Below are positions 42,095-53,450 of a stretch of DNA of 64,000 bases, in pieces. Position 1 is the stretch's first letter; each line of letters starts with the position of its first letter. Made by a program: the position numbers and the translations under genes. The stretch is taken from contig JAJFZO010000863.1 of assembly GCA_021397835.1 (NCBI GenBank), positions 2,356,001 to 2,420,000 of the forward strand, read 5' to 3'. Source of the stretch: Moringa oleifera (Eukaryota; Streptophyta; Magnoliopsida; Brassicales; Moringaceae). The notes beneath the pieces were generated by a model. The model did not search any database, had not been told where the DNA came from, and was given only the letters and a program-made list of their open reading frames with translations.

Positions 42095-44095
42095 ATGCTA
42101 TGGAGATGTAAATTGAGTTTGCTACACCCCAGACAGAAGAACCGAATCTTCAATGTACTTCCTTGGTTGTCTATCCACTATCTCGCGTCACCCAGGGTAT
42201 CTACTGAAAAAACCCACAAATTTTCTCGAGCAAATATTGACGCAGAGCAGGATTTTCCCAAGAAAAGGAAGCTGGTGCTCACACCAGAAATTGTGCGCTC
42301 AGCCTTACTTAATTGCCCCTCTGATTTGATTGCTTTGAGCTTCTTCTTGTGGTCTGCTAGGCAGAGCAACTACTTTCATAATGCTCAAGCATTTGATCAC
42401 ATGGTTAGTGTTGTGAAGAACCTGACTGTACACTGCAAAACTGTTAAAGAAATTGTTAGGGAATTGGAGAATGTTGGTTCTGTTATTAAGGCACAAACAT
42501 TCTTGCTTTTGTTGAGGATTTATTGGCGTGGAGGAATGTACGGGAAGGTTTTTGAGGCTTTTGAGGAGATGGCTAGTTTTGGTTTTGTTCCTAATACTTT
42601 TGCTCGCAATGTAGTTATAGATGTTTTATTCAAACTTGGGGCCGCTGATGCAGCTATCAAGGTATTAGAAGCAACAAAATTCCCAAATTTCTTGAGTTTT
42701 AATATTGCTTTGTGTAATTTATGCAAGATGAATGATTTGATAAATGTTAAGGCTGTTAGTAGGAGCATGATGAGGGAGAGATTTTATCCTAATGCCAAAA
42801 CATTTGAGATGATCTTGAATTGCTTCTGCAAAACAAGTAGGATGTCAGAAGCATATCAAATATTGGGTTTGATGATTTCTTTGGGAATGTCTGTATCTGT
42901 AAATATTTGGAGTATATTGATTGATGGGTACTGTAGATCTCATCAACCTGCAAAGGCAGGTGATTTATTGAAGAAGATGCTTGACACTGGCTGTTTTCCT
43001 AATGTTGTAACATATACCGCTTTGATTAAAGGTTTCATGGATTCCCAAATGATTAGCCGTGCATTTAGTATTTTAAATGGCATGACATTTAATGGGTATG
43101 CCCCTGACTTGGTTCTTTACAATGTATTAATAGATTGTTTGTCCAAGATTGAGAGATGTGATGATGCACTTGATGTTTTGGTAAGCTTGTTGAAGCAAAA
43201 ACTGTTACCTGATTCTTACACATTTTCTTCTTTATTGTCCAACATATGTTTGTCCCGGAGGTTTTATCTTCTCCCAAAATTAGCTAGTCAGTTTACAATA
43301 GAAGCAGACCTTGTAGTATGTAACTCACTTTTGAGTTATTTTTGCAAGGCAAGGTTACCATCTCTTGCCGTGCAGTTATATGAATACATGCTTGATGGAG
43401 GTTTTACGCCAGATAAGTACACCTTTGCTGGATTACTTTGTGGACTATGTGGAGCAGGAAGAATTGATGAAGCTGTTAATGTATATCAGGGAATGGTCAT
43501 GAAATATCCAGGTCTTGATGCTCATGTCCATACTATAATCATAGATTGGCTTATAAGAGTTGGTAAATGTCACAAAGCAATCCATTTGTTTAGGAGAGCC
43601 CTTTTGGAGAAATACCCTCTGGATGTTGTATCCTACACAGTTGCTATGCGTGGATTTATCAAGGTTGGAAGGATGGAAGAAGCTTATTCTCTGTACAGGC
43701 AGATGAAGGAGGTGGGTATATTTCCTAATGCACATACATACGATGTGATCATTTTGGGCTTCTGTAAGGAAGGAAATATCAAAGTCGTTAAAGAATTATT
43801 ACAAGAAATCAGCAAGGAAAGGGTTGAACTGGATTTAAATACACTCATCAGGGCAACTAAATTTTTGTCCAAATCACTGCCGTATCCTTCAGCCTTTAAT
43901 AAGTGTATTGAAATGTGGAATTCAGGGTTAATGTCTGATGGGGCTATATATGCACTGTTGTTTGATGGACTTACCCATGGTGTGAGGGTAGATGGAGCGA
44001 GATATTTGTTGTCAGCTGGTTATTTTGAGGATGATCTGTTTATGACCTCATCTAGCTCCGACGACCTGCCTTTTGTGGCTGCTTCTGTTGGTTGA
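42095..44095 (+). CDS. P-class pentatricopeptide repeat (PPR) protein
   Basis: An intronless 666-aa protein, as usual for plant PPR genes. PPR proteins bind organellar RNA one base per repeat and act in processing, stability or translation. The N-terminus is basic and hydrophobic (MLWRCKLSLLHPRQKNRIF), as in mitochondrial presequences. About a dozen 35-residue repeats fill residues 134-580; clear ones include NVVTYTALIKGFMDSQMISR (about 303-322), DLVLYNVLIDCLSKIERCDD (about 338-357), DKYTFAGLLCGLCGAGRIDE (about 440-459), DVVSYTVAMRGFIKVGRMEE (about 510-529) and NAHTYDVIILGFCKEGNIKV (about 545-564). No E, DYW or SMR domain follows. It resembles the protein encoded by Arabidopsis At1g16830 (from memory). 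ATG 42095 is the first in frame. The RNA target cannot be told from sequence alone. Confidence 0.95.
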   Translation: MLWRCKLSLLHPRQKNRIFNVLPWLSIHYLASPRVSTEKTHKFSRANIDAEQDFPKKRKLVLTPEIVRSALLNCPSDLIALSFFLWSARQSNYFHNAQAFDHMVSVVKNLTVHCKTVKEIVRELENVGSVIKAQTFLLLLRIYWRGGMYGKVFEAFEEMASFGFVPNTFARNVVIDVLFKLGAADAAIKVLEATKFPNFLSFNIALCNLCKMNDLINVKAVSRSMMRERFYPNAKTFEMILNCFCKTSRMSEAYQILGLMISLGMSVSVNIWSILIDGYCRSHQPAKAGDLLKKMLDTGCFPNVVTYTALIKGFMDSQMISRAFSILNGMTFNGYAPDLVLYNVLIDCLSKIERCDDALDVLVSLLKQKLLPDSYTFSSLLSNICLSRRFYLLPKLASQFTIEADLVVCNSLLSYFCKARLPSLAVQLYEYMLDGGFTPDKYTFAGLLCGLCGAGRIDEAVNVYQGMVMKYPGLDAHVHTIIIDWLIRVGKCHKAIHLFRRALLEKYPLDVVSYTVAMRGFIKVGRMEEAYSLYRQMKEVGIFPNAHTYDVIILGFCKEGNIKVVKELLQEISKERVELDLNTLIRATKFLSKSLPYPSAFNKCIEMWNSGLMSDGAIYALLFDGLTHGVRVDGARYLLSAGYFEDDLFMTSSSSDDLPFVAASVG

Positions 44096-45930
44096 GATAA
44101 GAGGACAAAGAAAACGTTTTATAGCTAAGCAGAAAATACAGCTTTCATATCCAGGATCTGCTGTGCCATCAGATGTTAAGGCATTCCAAAAAAATAATCC
44201 CTTGTCTACATGTCAAATCAGGTAAAAATTCTCTGCATTTTTGTTTGAAATCTCTTGCTTGTTGCTTTTATATATATTTATTAGCCACGTTAAACATAGA
44301 CAAGTATGAACAATGGTGGAAACTATTAAAACGTAGAAGTTTCTCTCTCTCCCCCACCTTCTCATTGTGTGTATTTGTTTATGTATGTTCTTCTTCTCTA
44401 TGTTCATTATTTTTCACATAGCTTCCAATAAAAATTTTTGGTAATTCTGTTAAGTCTTGGCTGAGGTTTTGGTGTCAATATTACTTTGCAGAGGTGTGAC
44501 AGAATATTGCTGGTGTAGGAATGATGATCACCAACATCCTTGATTGGTGAAAAATCAAGAGAGATATCTAAGTTTACATGTCAGGTTGTGGAGTTATCTT
44601 TGATCAGGCAGGAGCTTCTGAAACTGTCCAAAATGTAAGCTGATGACAGCAGGATCTGTCAGCCTTTTGGTTTTGCAGAGGAATAGGATGGAATTGGTGA
44701 AAAATGAAAAGAGATATCTAAGTTTACATGTCATGTTGTGGAGTTATCTTTGGTCAGTCAGGAGCTTCTGAAACTGTCCACAATGTGTAAGCTGATGACA
44801 GCAGGTTCTGTCAACCTATTGGTTTTGCAGAGGAATAGGATGGTTTTACTTTGCAGATTTTACGGCTCCTCAATGGCAGGTGAGTCTCAGTTGGTGGTTT
44901 TATAAATCCATAGGTCATCCACCTACAAATGCATGGTCGAATTATTTGGTGGTAACATCTTGCTTATGTTGTCTCTTTGTGAGAGGATAGTGAGTTGGTA
45001 AGTGTAAATAAAATTAAATTTTCTTAAAAAAAGACTGAGCTGATAAATGAGAAAATGAAGCACTGTAGAGGTCATTTTCTAGGTTTATCATCTCGACATG
45101 CCAATTTAGTATTACCGCTTTCTAAAAACATTTTAAGCACCATTTAGATTAGTGTGCTTTCAGAGGCATGCAAAGGAGCTCATCTTTTTACCAGTTTGAG
45201 GGCCAAGCAGAAGTGCCATTAGTTTAGACTGCCTGTATTACATGCAAGAATCTGAAAATTGTTCAAATGATGGTGTGTATTATTTCCTGTGAAAAACCTC
45301 CATTTAGTTCAAGAAATAGTTTCTGGGATGTTGTTTCGGCTAAAGCTGGCTTTCTCTTTAGTAACCAAAGAGAATCTCTGTCGGTCATTCATCGTAGAAA
45401 CCGTATTCCTGGGTATTATTTTTATGTAGGGCTAAAGCTTTGGCTGGCTAGAAACTAGGTATGTTTGAAGTAATTGTGTTATTGCTTGTAACGATTTGCA
45501 GGAGCCGTATTTGCTAACAAAACTCAAGTATGCTGACAAGACGTGAAAAGAATTATTGGTATGCTTTCATTAATACTGCCATTTCTTTGCAAAGATATAC
45601 TTTGCCTCTATGATACTATTGATACATTAACGTATAAGAATCCTGTGGTTGTTAATCTGATTTTTTTTTCCAAAGTTCTTATGAATCTCCAATTGATTTT
45701 AAAAGAAACATCAAATTCCAAGTAGTAGAATAATCTAAGTGGTGCTTGAGTTTAATTCACAAGTGTTATTGACTTCTTGTACTATAATCTCTTAGCATTG
45801 AAATCAGAAGGTAATAGGAAGACAGAAAATTTCTTAGCATTGTTGGTGCAGCAAATTAGAACTCACCAATCAGCCGAAAATTTCTTCTTTTTCTTCTCCT
45901 AGTGCAATGAAGACCTTCTTCTTCATGTTT
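44096..45930. other. PPR gene 3' flank, no further gene seen
   Basis: The PPR 3' UTR starts here; its end is unclear. The region holds a 150-bp tandem duplication (listed separately) and otherwise moderately AT-rich unique-looking sequence with only short open frames. Some tttgcag words look like 3' splice sites, so part of it may be spliced 3' UTR. Confidence 0.4.
44546..44843. repeat. Tandem duplication of ~150 bp
   Basis: Copy 1 is about 44546-44695 and copy 2 about 44696-44843. Both begin ggtgaaaaat, share agagatatctaagtttacat, ggagcttctgaaactgtcca and aagctgatgacagcagg, and end ttttgcagaggaataggatg. They differ by a few substitutions and a 2-bp insertion. Confidence 0.9.
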
Positions 45931-46014
45931 TGTATATATATATGTGTGTGTGTGTATGTATATGTGTATATGTATATGTATGTATCTATATATGTATATA
46001 AATGGATATATATT
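45931..46014. repeat. TA/TG microsatellite
   Basis: Compound tandem run of TATATA, TGTGTG and GTATAT units, about 84 bp. Confidence 0.9.
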
Positions 46015-46189
46015 TACGCATTGACTGAAACCGTTCCAAAATATTAATCTAAGTCGAACCTTGAATTCTGTTGTTTGCTACATCCACCTAAATCTAAGAA
46101 TACAACAACAAATATGGACAATGACAATGAAACCGATAAGTAAATTATTGGTGAGAGAAAGTACAAAGGAATTCCAAAAATTTGAGAGC

Positions 46190-46423
46190 TTGGTCTCTTC
46201 CTAAATTCACACTAAATCTCCCCTGCCCCTTCTCCATTTTATTTAGCAGCTGGAATATGCCTCTGCTGTAACTAACTCTTCCTCTCTCTCCTTATGACTC
46301 GGCAACAAAATATTTTTTTACAACAACCTAAACAGGTCACACCTTTTTCTCTTCAGGTCATACCTTTTCTCTTCATTCTTCTTCTTCTTCTTCACGTAGG
46401 TATATTTTACTAGAGGCTTATCA
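46190..46423 (-). repeat. 3' LTR of the gypsy element (at least this part)
   Basis: It matches 50708-50946 over nearly its whole length: cctaaattcacactaaatct, ggaatatgcctctgctg, catgactc-like words and ttttactagaggcytatca are shared. It may extend further left by some tens of bases. Substitutions and indels between the LTRs suggest an old insertion. Confidence 0.85.
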
Positions 46424-46439
46424 TTATCCCCTTAGCACA

Positions 46440-49400
46440 TGCACTTTGTCCTCAAGGTGGAAAGATGGAAATTGAGTATTCAGTAACTCAAACTCCTCCC
46501 ACAAATTCGCAAAATTAGGTAGGTTTTGTCACTTAATCAAAAACTCCAAACTGCCTTTAGAATTATAATGGATGTCCTTTTCCAGCCAAATCTTCTTGCA
46601 GTACAGCTGGAATAGGTTGAACCTGTTCCCATTCTAGTCTTCAACATTATAACTTGAAAATTGGGTGAATAAGAACTGAATCAGGTAGCTGCAAATTATA
46701 TGGCACTTCTCCAACCTGAGCTAACACCTTATATGATCCAAACTAACGTGGGGCTGGCTTTTTGTTCTCTCTCTTTGCAAGCATTTATGTTGATATGGTT
46801 TTAGCTTCACATACAACAAGTCACCCACTGGATATGTCACCACTTTGCAGTTTTTATCAGCTTATTTAATATCTGATCACAATCGTGCAACTTGGTCTCT
46901 ACCATTGAAAACTGAGTTGAACCCACCTCAAAGCGAAGTAATGGTGGTGGGTCTTGATGATGTAAGGCACAGAATGGGATTGTTTGAGTAGATGAGTGAA
47001 AGGAAGTATCATACCAATATTTTGCCCAAGGTAAATAAGACACCCATTGCTTCAGATTGTCATAGGCAAAGCAATGAAGATAAGTTTCAATGCCTCTATT
47101 TACCACTTCTGTTTACCCATCACTTTGTGGATGATAAGTGGAACTATGATTTAGAGAAGTGCCTTGTAGATGAAATACTTTAGTGCAAAACTTGCTTAGA
47201 AAAATCTTATCTCTATATGAAACAATAGAATGAGTCATCCCATGCAATTAGACCACTTCCTTTACAAACAAAACAACCATTGAAGGAGTTCAAAATGAGT
47301 GTTTGAGTGGAATGAAATGGTTCTCTTGTAAGCCTATCCACCACAACAAAGAGAGAATCATAACCCTCAGAACTTGCCGGCCCCTCCACAAAATCCATAG
47401 AAATGTCCTCCCAAACTTGCTTCGAGATGGGAAGCAGCTGTAGCCTCACTGGAAACAAAGCTAAAGTTTGATTTGTTGACAAATTGTACATTCAACCACA
47501 AATTTTCAAAGTTGCTTTTTCATTCCAATCCAACAAACATTTCTAGCCAACCTTTGGAAGCTTTTCACGATTCCAAAATATCCTTTAATCTTTCCGTCAT
47601 GATACTCTTTTAAGAGTTGTGGTATCAAGGATGAATTTGCAAGTAAAACTAACTTGCCATAAAAAAGAAGATTACCTTGCTGCAAACTATAACCTTTTAA
47701 GGAATCTTGTTATTGTAACAGATGCCTTTTTTTGGATCAAAAAATGATCATTGTTAGCCTCTTGTTGCAGCTTTTCCCACCTATTCCATGCAGAAACAAT
47801 CGGAGCTACTAGAATACTACTTTCATCACAATGAGACAAAGGCATTAGCCTCCTTATTTTCATTGCTCGGACAATACTTAATATCAAAAAGTATACCTTA
47901 AGAGTTTGAAAACTCGCTTTGGGTATTCTTCTGCAATCAAACGTTGATCTAATAGGAATTTTAAGCTTCATTGATTAGTTTGCACAATGAAGTTCCTACG
48001 AAGAAGATAAGATCTCCATGTTTGCTTTGCCAAGACTGTCACCATTAACTCTTTTTCATACGCTGATTTAAGCCGTGCTCGTGGACTAAGAACCTGATTG
48101 AAATAAGCAATTGGCTATTGGTTTTGCATTGGAATTGTGTCGATGCCTAACCATGAAGCATTCGTCTCTACAATAAAAGGTCGTTGATTAGTTAATGGGG
48201 TAGCAATATGACCATAGTTTCGTACAAATTTTTGATAGTAACCATTTAAACCAAGAAATCCTCTAAGCTCAGTCAAGTTCTCTGGAACAGGCCACTCCAC
48301 CGTGGCCTTGATTTTGGAAGGATCAACAGTTAGTCCCTGAGCAAAAACAATATAGCTTAAATACTTTTAACTCTTTTTATCCAAATAAGCACTTCTTTTC
48401 ATTGACAAATAGAGAATGAGCTTGTAAATAAGATAAAACCAGTTACAAATGCATAATATGATTTTCCAAAGTAGGGCTATAAACTAAGATGTCATGAAAA
48501 AAGACCAAAACATAGTTACGGATAAATGGTTGGAACTCCTCATTCATCAAAGCTTGGAAAGTTGCTGGAGCATTTGTCAAGCCAAAAGGCATCGCTAAGA
48601 ATTCATTGTGATCCTTAGTGTGCGAAGAGCGATTTTTGAAACATCTTGAGGACTAACTCGAATTTGATGATAGCTGTATTTCAAATTGAGTTTGGAAAAC
48701 ACTTTAGCACCATACAATTCATGAAAGAGTTCATCAACAATAGGTATGAGAAATTTATTTGGTATAATGACCCTATTCAAGGTCTTGTAATCTATGCAAA
48801 ACCTCCGGCTTTCATCTTTCTTTTTAACCAATAAAATTGGGCTAGAAAAAGGATTGTGGTTGGGTCGTATATTTCTTGCAGCCAACATCTCTCCCATCGG
48901 TCTTTTTATTTCATTTTTTTGAATTTTCGAATAATAGCTAGGTCACATGGATATTTGAAAAGTGCCTTCCTTAAGAACTATTTGGTGGTCCAAGCTTCTT
49001 ACAAGAGGGAGGAGCCTTCATCACAACAACAAATTGGTTCAAAGCTTCCTAACTTCTTTTCAGAATAGAGTATGGCGAATTTGAATTGTTTTTATCTACC
49101 TCCAATGCAACCAATTCAAGCAATAATCTCAGACTTTTTTTTTGGAAAGCCTTTATCATTGCTCATAAGGAGAGTTGTGTTTTACATAAACTCGGTTTTA
49201 CCTCGTAAAGTCATTAGAGTATACGCCAAAACAAATTTTATGGTCAAAGCTTGCTAGCTTACTTGCATCACACCTAAGTTAGTCAGACATGACATTTTCA
49301 AAATGACTTCTGCATTGCGTAACTCTGAAGGGAGAAAATCCTCAACCATTTTAATCTTTAGTTTTGATAGTAGTATCCTTTTACAGATACCCATTGTTTT

Positions 49401-49607
49401 AGCGGACTCACCTATACCTATCAAAACTCCATATGAAGTTGTAAGAGTAAGTGGAAGATTGAGTCGTTGAACAACATCATTTGCAATATAAATGTGAGTA
49501 GCACCACAATCAATTAACACTGTTACCTGATGAGAGGCAATACTTTCCTTCAGCTTTATCACATGAGTACTAGTAAAGCCCACTACGAAATTCATGGAAA
49601 GCTCCAC
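46440..49607 (-). pseudogene. Gypsy pol region: protease, RT, RNase H, integrase
   Basis: Reading the minus strand from 49607. Protease has VTVLIDCGATHIYIANDVV (normally DSGATHNF). RT has NPFSSPILLVKKKDESRRFC, IDYKTLNRVIIPNKF and FSKLNLKYSYHQIRV near 48600-48890. The RT-RNase H link EWPVPENLTELRGFLGLNGY is near 48290. Integrase has QVWEDISMDFVEG and VVVDRLTREPFHSTQ near 47330-47430, then NRGIETYLHCFAYDNLKQWV and LPWAKYWYDTSFHSSTQTIP near 46990-47100. Several stops separate the blocks. Confidence 0.88.
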
Positions 49608-49699
49608 GACTCCTTCAATTTGTTTTGCTTCCAGTGTTTCCTTTGCATGACCTCTACTATTATCTCTTTGCTTAATGATTCTGTCGCATCTATGTATTT

Positions 49700-50521
49700 T
49701 TAGTACTTATTTGAATGGCAAGTCACTGGTATTGGTCTCGAAGAAGTAGCGTCCTTAATACCTAATTTTGATGCCATAATTGTGAGAGCATTCTTAGGAG
49801 TCGTACTAAGGATGTCCGGAGAGAAAGAACTCGAAGTTGAATCCCTAATACTTGTATAAGTTAAACCCAATTGAATAGTGCATTCGAATGACGCAAATTC
49901 CCCGACCCGACATGGGTGCATTATTTTATTTTTGTCTTCCACTAGTTGGGTCACCTCTATCATCTCAATAAGATCTTTGGGCCACATTACATGTGCTTTA
50001 GCCCTAATAGTAGGTTTCAACCCCTTCATGAAAGTACTCCTCATCACTTCATTAGAGAGATGATCGTGCAAAAGAGCAGTAAGAATTTCGAAGTGCTCTA
50101 GAAAATTTTTAACTGTGGTCTTTTGTCTAATACCCAAAAACTTCTCACACAAGGATAATTAATGACCAAAACGGAGCTGTACCAGAAAAGTAAGCTTGAT
50201 GTTTGCTCATGAGCGAAAATAGCACTTATCTTTTGTGTATTGAAACCTAGCCAATGCCTTCGCTTCCATGCTTATAGCAACCATTTCAATCTTTTCATCT
50301 TCGGGCGTCGGATAAAGCTAGAAATACCTCTTCATGCGGCATAGCCAGCCATCGGGGTCAGATCCATTAAAAACAGGGAATTCCAATAGTTTAGAAGGTT
50401 GTAACTCATCCCTTGTCGTCGAATCAGTCATCCTAATCGAAACCTCGAGAGCAAGAGCTTGCACTTCCCTAGCTGCTTGAACCTTTTCCTTCCCCTTTTG
50501 ATAGGCTAGATTCGGCTTCAC
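49700..50521 (-). pseudogene. Gypsy gag region
   Basis: The minus strand reads LLEFPVFNGSDPDGWLCRMK near 50330-50390 (cf. LExPVFxGxDPxGWxxRxERYF). After a gap it continues CEKFLGIRQKTTVKNFLEHF, FMKGLKPTIRAKAHVMWPKD and MIEVTQLVEDKNK at 49960-50150. The middle of gag is deleted or frameshifted. Confidence 0.8.
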
Positions 50522-50711
50522 TAGCCATTTGACGTAGTGTACTCATCATTGACCCAACAAGGAATTCCAATCGTCTATAAGGTTGTAACTCATCCATTAA
50601 AAACAGGGAATTCCAATCGTCTAGAAGGTCGTAACTCATCCCTTGTCGTCGAATCAGTCATCCCAATTGAAATCTCGAGAGCAAGAGCTTGCACTTCCTT
50701 AGCTGCTTGAT
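50364..50711. repeat. Direct duplication of the gag 5' region
   Basis: Two copies, about 50364-50480 and 50594-50711, share ccattaaaaacagggaattc, cccttgtcgtcgaatcagtc and gagcaagagcttgcacttcc. A shorter third piece lies between them near 50555-50593. The second copy runs straight into the 5' LTR, replacing the expected leader and primer-binding site. Confidence 0.85.
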
Positions 50712-50946
50712 CTCTACCTAAATTCACACTAAATCTCCCCTGCCCTCCCCACTGCCTGTTAGCCATTTTATTTATCAGCCGGAATATGCCTCTGCTGCAT
50801 CTAAGTCTTCCTCTCTCTGTCTCTCTCTCTCTCTCCCTCTATGACTCAGCATAACAATATTTTTATAACAACCTTAAACACGTCACAGCTTTTTCCCTTC
50901 ATTCTTCTTCCTCCTCGCATAAGTATGTTTTACTAGAGGCCTATCA
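50708..50946 (-). repeat. 5' LTR of the gypsy element (inner end truncated)
   Basis: It is homologous to 46190-46423 as described there. Its inner end joins gag-derived sequence at gcttgatctctacctaaatt, so the last bases of the LTR and the primer-binding site are missing. It contains a CT-repeat (about 50813-50838). Confidence 0.8.
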
Positions 50947-52251
50947 GGATCATGGTGCTTCTGTGATAGTAGATATATCTGGTTAGATGAGTTCTGAATT
51001 GATACAACCCTGTATCGATGTGTAGGTAAAACTGGCTGAGTGATGTCTAAATGCTAGTGAGCTACAAGGCTTGCCAAGTCTATGGCAAAGGTTGGTGAGG
51101 TCCTGCGGCTCATCTTGTAGGTGCTATTAATTATTTGCTTTTTAGTTGCATACAATTCCCATTGACACAATTTGTCCTATTTTTTCCAGGGATAGGTTGT
51201 CTCAACCTTCAGGAAACCAAAGGTTTATTTTCCACCTTATTAGTTCTGGCAACAAATTTTAGAAGAGTTGAAGGTTTATATGCTAATGGCAATCTTTTGT
51301 CTTCCTCAAAATTACTATATCAGCTGCAGAAGAGGACTGGACTCATGAAGAGAAAAATTAGTCTTCATATCTCCAAGTACGGTGAGTATAATTCTTCGAA
51401 GTACATCTGCATTACGAGATCTGAGCTTTACCCTCTTACACTACAATAATTTACGACAGCAAACTTAAATGTATGAAGCAGAAAATATGTTACTCAATGT
51501 AGGAGGGGAGGTTGACTGATAAATGCTCCAAGCTTGGGCCTATCAGTTATTGCTTAATCAGTTAGAATCAATTTTTATATTTCCAACAAATGACAAATTG
51601 GTCACAGTATATTATGCGCTTGAAGATCTTAGATCTGGCCCAATCTAATACTTCAACTTTCTTATAAAATATGTGTATCTTCAAGTTATTATGGTGGGTC
51701 AGAAGTCAGCTCTAGGATCCATGGCATCACCCTCCAATATTTAAGTTAGAGCTTGTTATTCTGTAAATCATGATGTAACTTGTAGTCTACATTTGACAGT
51801 TAAATTACTTGAAAAGCAAAGCTTCTGTAGTTTATATCCTCTAGAGACTGTGCCAATAGGCGGCAATGTATGGGTTTATTGAATTCTGCGTTGTCTTTGT
51901 TTCATTGGAATTTGATCCACAGATTATAAAATCGCAAGCATTAATGTAGTATAGCATGTACGAGCATGGATGGATTACAGATTTGATGAATACTTTTAAG
52001 AAAAAAAACAGGGAAAGTAGTTTTGCTTGCTTCTTGGTTCGCCAATGTGCCTGTGTAATGTAGAAATGTGCACTTGTGGGGGTTAGCAATGACCGTTAGG
52101 TCATACCTAAGATTCAAATATCAGAACTCTGGGGAATGTACATTTTTGAAGGAGCTGTGCTGCATGAACATGCCTACCTACACAAATCTCATCCCTAAGA
52201 GAGTGAAAGCGAAGAGAGATCTATTGTTCTTTCTCTTTTTTGATAGCTATC
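50947..52251. other. Upstream region of the small Pro-rich gene
   Basis: No independent gene was recognised. An open frame at 51135-51449 contains a splice-like tccag before GIGCLNLQETKG but matches nothing I know. About 52190-52251 is a purine-rich stretch that probably forms the 5' UTR of the next gene. Confidence 0.4.
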
Positions 52252-53450
52252 ATGGAAGGAATGAAGAGTGGGTATGCATCTCCATCCTCATCTCCGCCAA
52301 CACCACCATCGCCTCTGCCTGTTAGTTTTGGACCTGGCAATCAAAATTACTTCTTCTCACCTTCACCTTCTCCCTCGCCTCCTTTTTCACCGACTGCTTC
52401 CAGCCGTACATCTGCAGAGAACCTTCCGATTTCGTTTGAAAAGCTGGGACAGTTGGCATCTACTCCCACTAAAGGGCCATCTGCATTTTCGTTGGATAAG
52501 AAGGATTCGATTGCATTAGATGATAGAAGCTCATGCCTCAAAGACTTGTAAGTACCTTCTCATCTAAATCTCCCAACTGCATGGCATGCCCTTCTTTTTC
52601 TTTTTTGTAAATCTCCATCCACTGGTAACAATGCCAGTTGGTACCAGGAGAATGCCATTATGCAAAAGGAACTCAGAACTGTGGAGAGTGAACTAATGAA
52701 AGTGCACTCCGGTACTCATAAATCAAGAGTAGCTGCTTTAGTATTTTCATAAATCTTCGAAGTTGGAGTACATGGATTCAAATCATGAGTTAGAGAGTGA
52801 TTATCACTCTAATCTTTTCAACTAATCTAACAAAACAAGCTTTAGACAATTCACTTTCAGAAATTCTGGGGGAACACTCTTTTATTTATAAAAAATATCG
52901 ATTTTGCAACAAAAAGGATTTTATGATTTTGTTTTAGAAAATGTTGTGAAGAGTGATAAAGAAAAGGTCTTCTTTCCAAAAAGAAAGAAGATACGAAACT
53001 ACTATGGCTCTTACCCATTAGATCGATGAGGCAGCATGCGATGCATGACCTTGCCTAGGACATCTTGACCGGTAGGTTTCCACTCCCTTCTCCTTGAAAT
53101 CCAACCGTTCCAAAGTGAAATCTACCCTTCTTTTGTAAATCCTCCATCCAAGGTGTCAAACACCTTGCAAATCTCATTGACTGGTAGGCAACCAAATGGT
53201 TATTCAATCAGAGACAAGAACCGCAATCTAGTAACCAATTAGCAGCTAAAATAGATTCACTTCAAGCAGCTAAACAAATTAAGAGTTATGATGCTTCCAA
53301 CATGCCATTAATGTCCTACACCAGTTTCCTCTTTTTTTTTTTCTTTCTTTTATATGCAAGTGTCTTGATCCAAAGCAGATACCGATGCTTTACCTTGTCG
53401 AATGCAGGCTGGAGATGTTCTTAAGAAGATGCTGCCGCTGTCTGTTGTAG
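52252..53450 (+). CDS. Small Pro/Ser-rich protein with C-terminal cysteine cluster
   Basis: Two exons, 52252-52547 and 53408-53450, with donor TT|GTAAGT and acceptor TGCAG|G, give 112 aa. The start is MEGMKSGYASPSSSPPTPPS, followed by a second SP-rich run (SPSPSPSPPFSP, about residues 35-47). The C-terminus is CLKDLLEMFLRRCCRCLL. I recall similar short plant proteins that begin MEGM.. with SPPTPPSPLPVS and end LLEWF(V/I)QRCCxCC, but I cannot assign a name. The terminal amphipathic stretch with four cysteines suggests S-acylation and membrane attachment (inference). There is no signal peptide or membrane span. The intron contains an open coiled-coil segment (see findings). Confidence 0.75.

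Larger units (their letters stand above)
46160..50946 (-). mobile_element. Ty3/gypsy LTR retrotransposon, chromovirus type (degenerate)
   Basis: A minus-strand element with matching LTRs at both ends and gag, protease, RT, RNase H and integrase in the normal order. The polypurine tract (minus strand aaggggataa) lies directly inside the 3' LTR at about 46424-46436. LTRs start TGATA on the minus strand (46423 and 50946). The integrase tail ends with WEEFELLNTQFPSFHLEDKV, typical of plant chromovirus-like gypsy integrases. Stops interrupt the ORFs. The exact left end of the 3' LTR is uncertain because the 5' LTR is truncated, so no target duplication could be confirmed. Confidence 0.9.

Noticed and set aside
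51135..51449. 104-codon open frame upstream of the Pro-rich gene
   Set aside because: No family match and no consistent splice partners. It may be part of an unknown transcript but cannot be supported.
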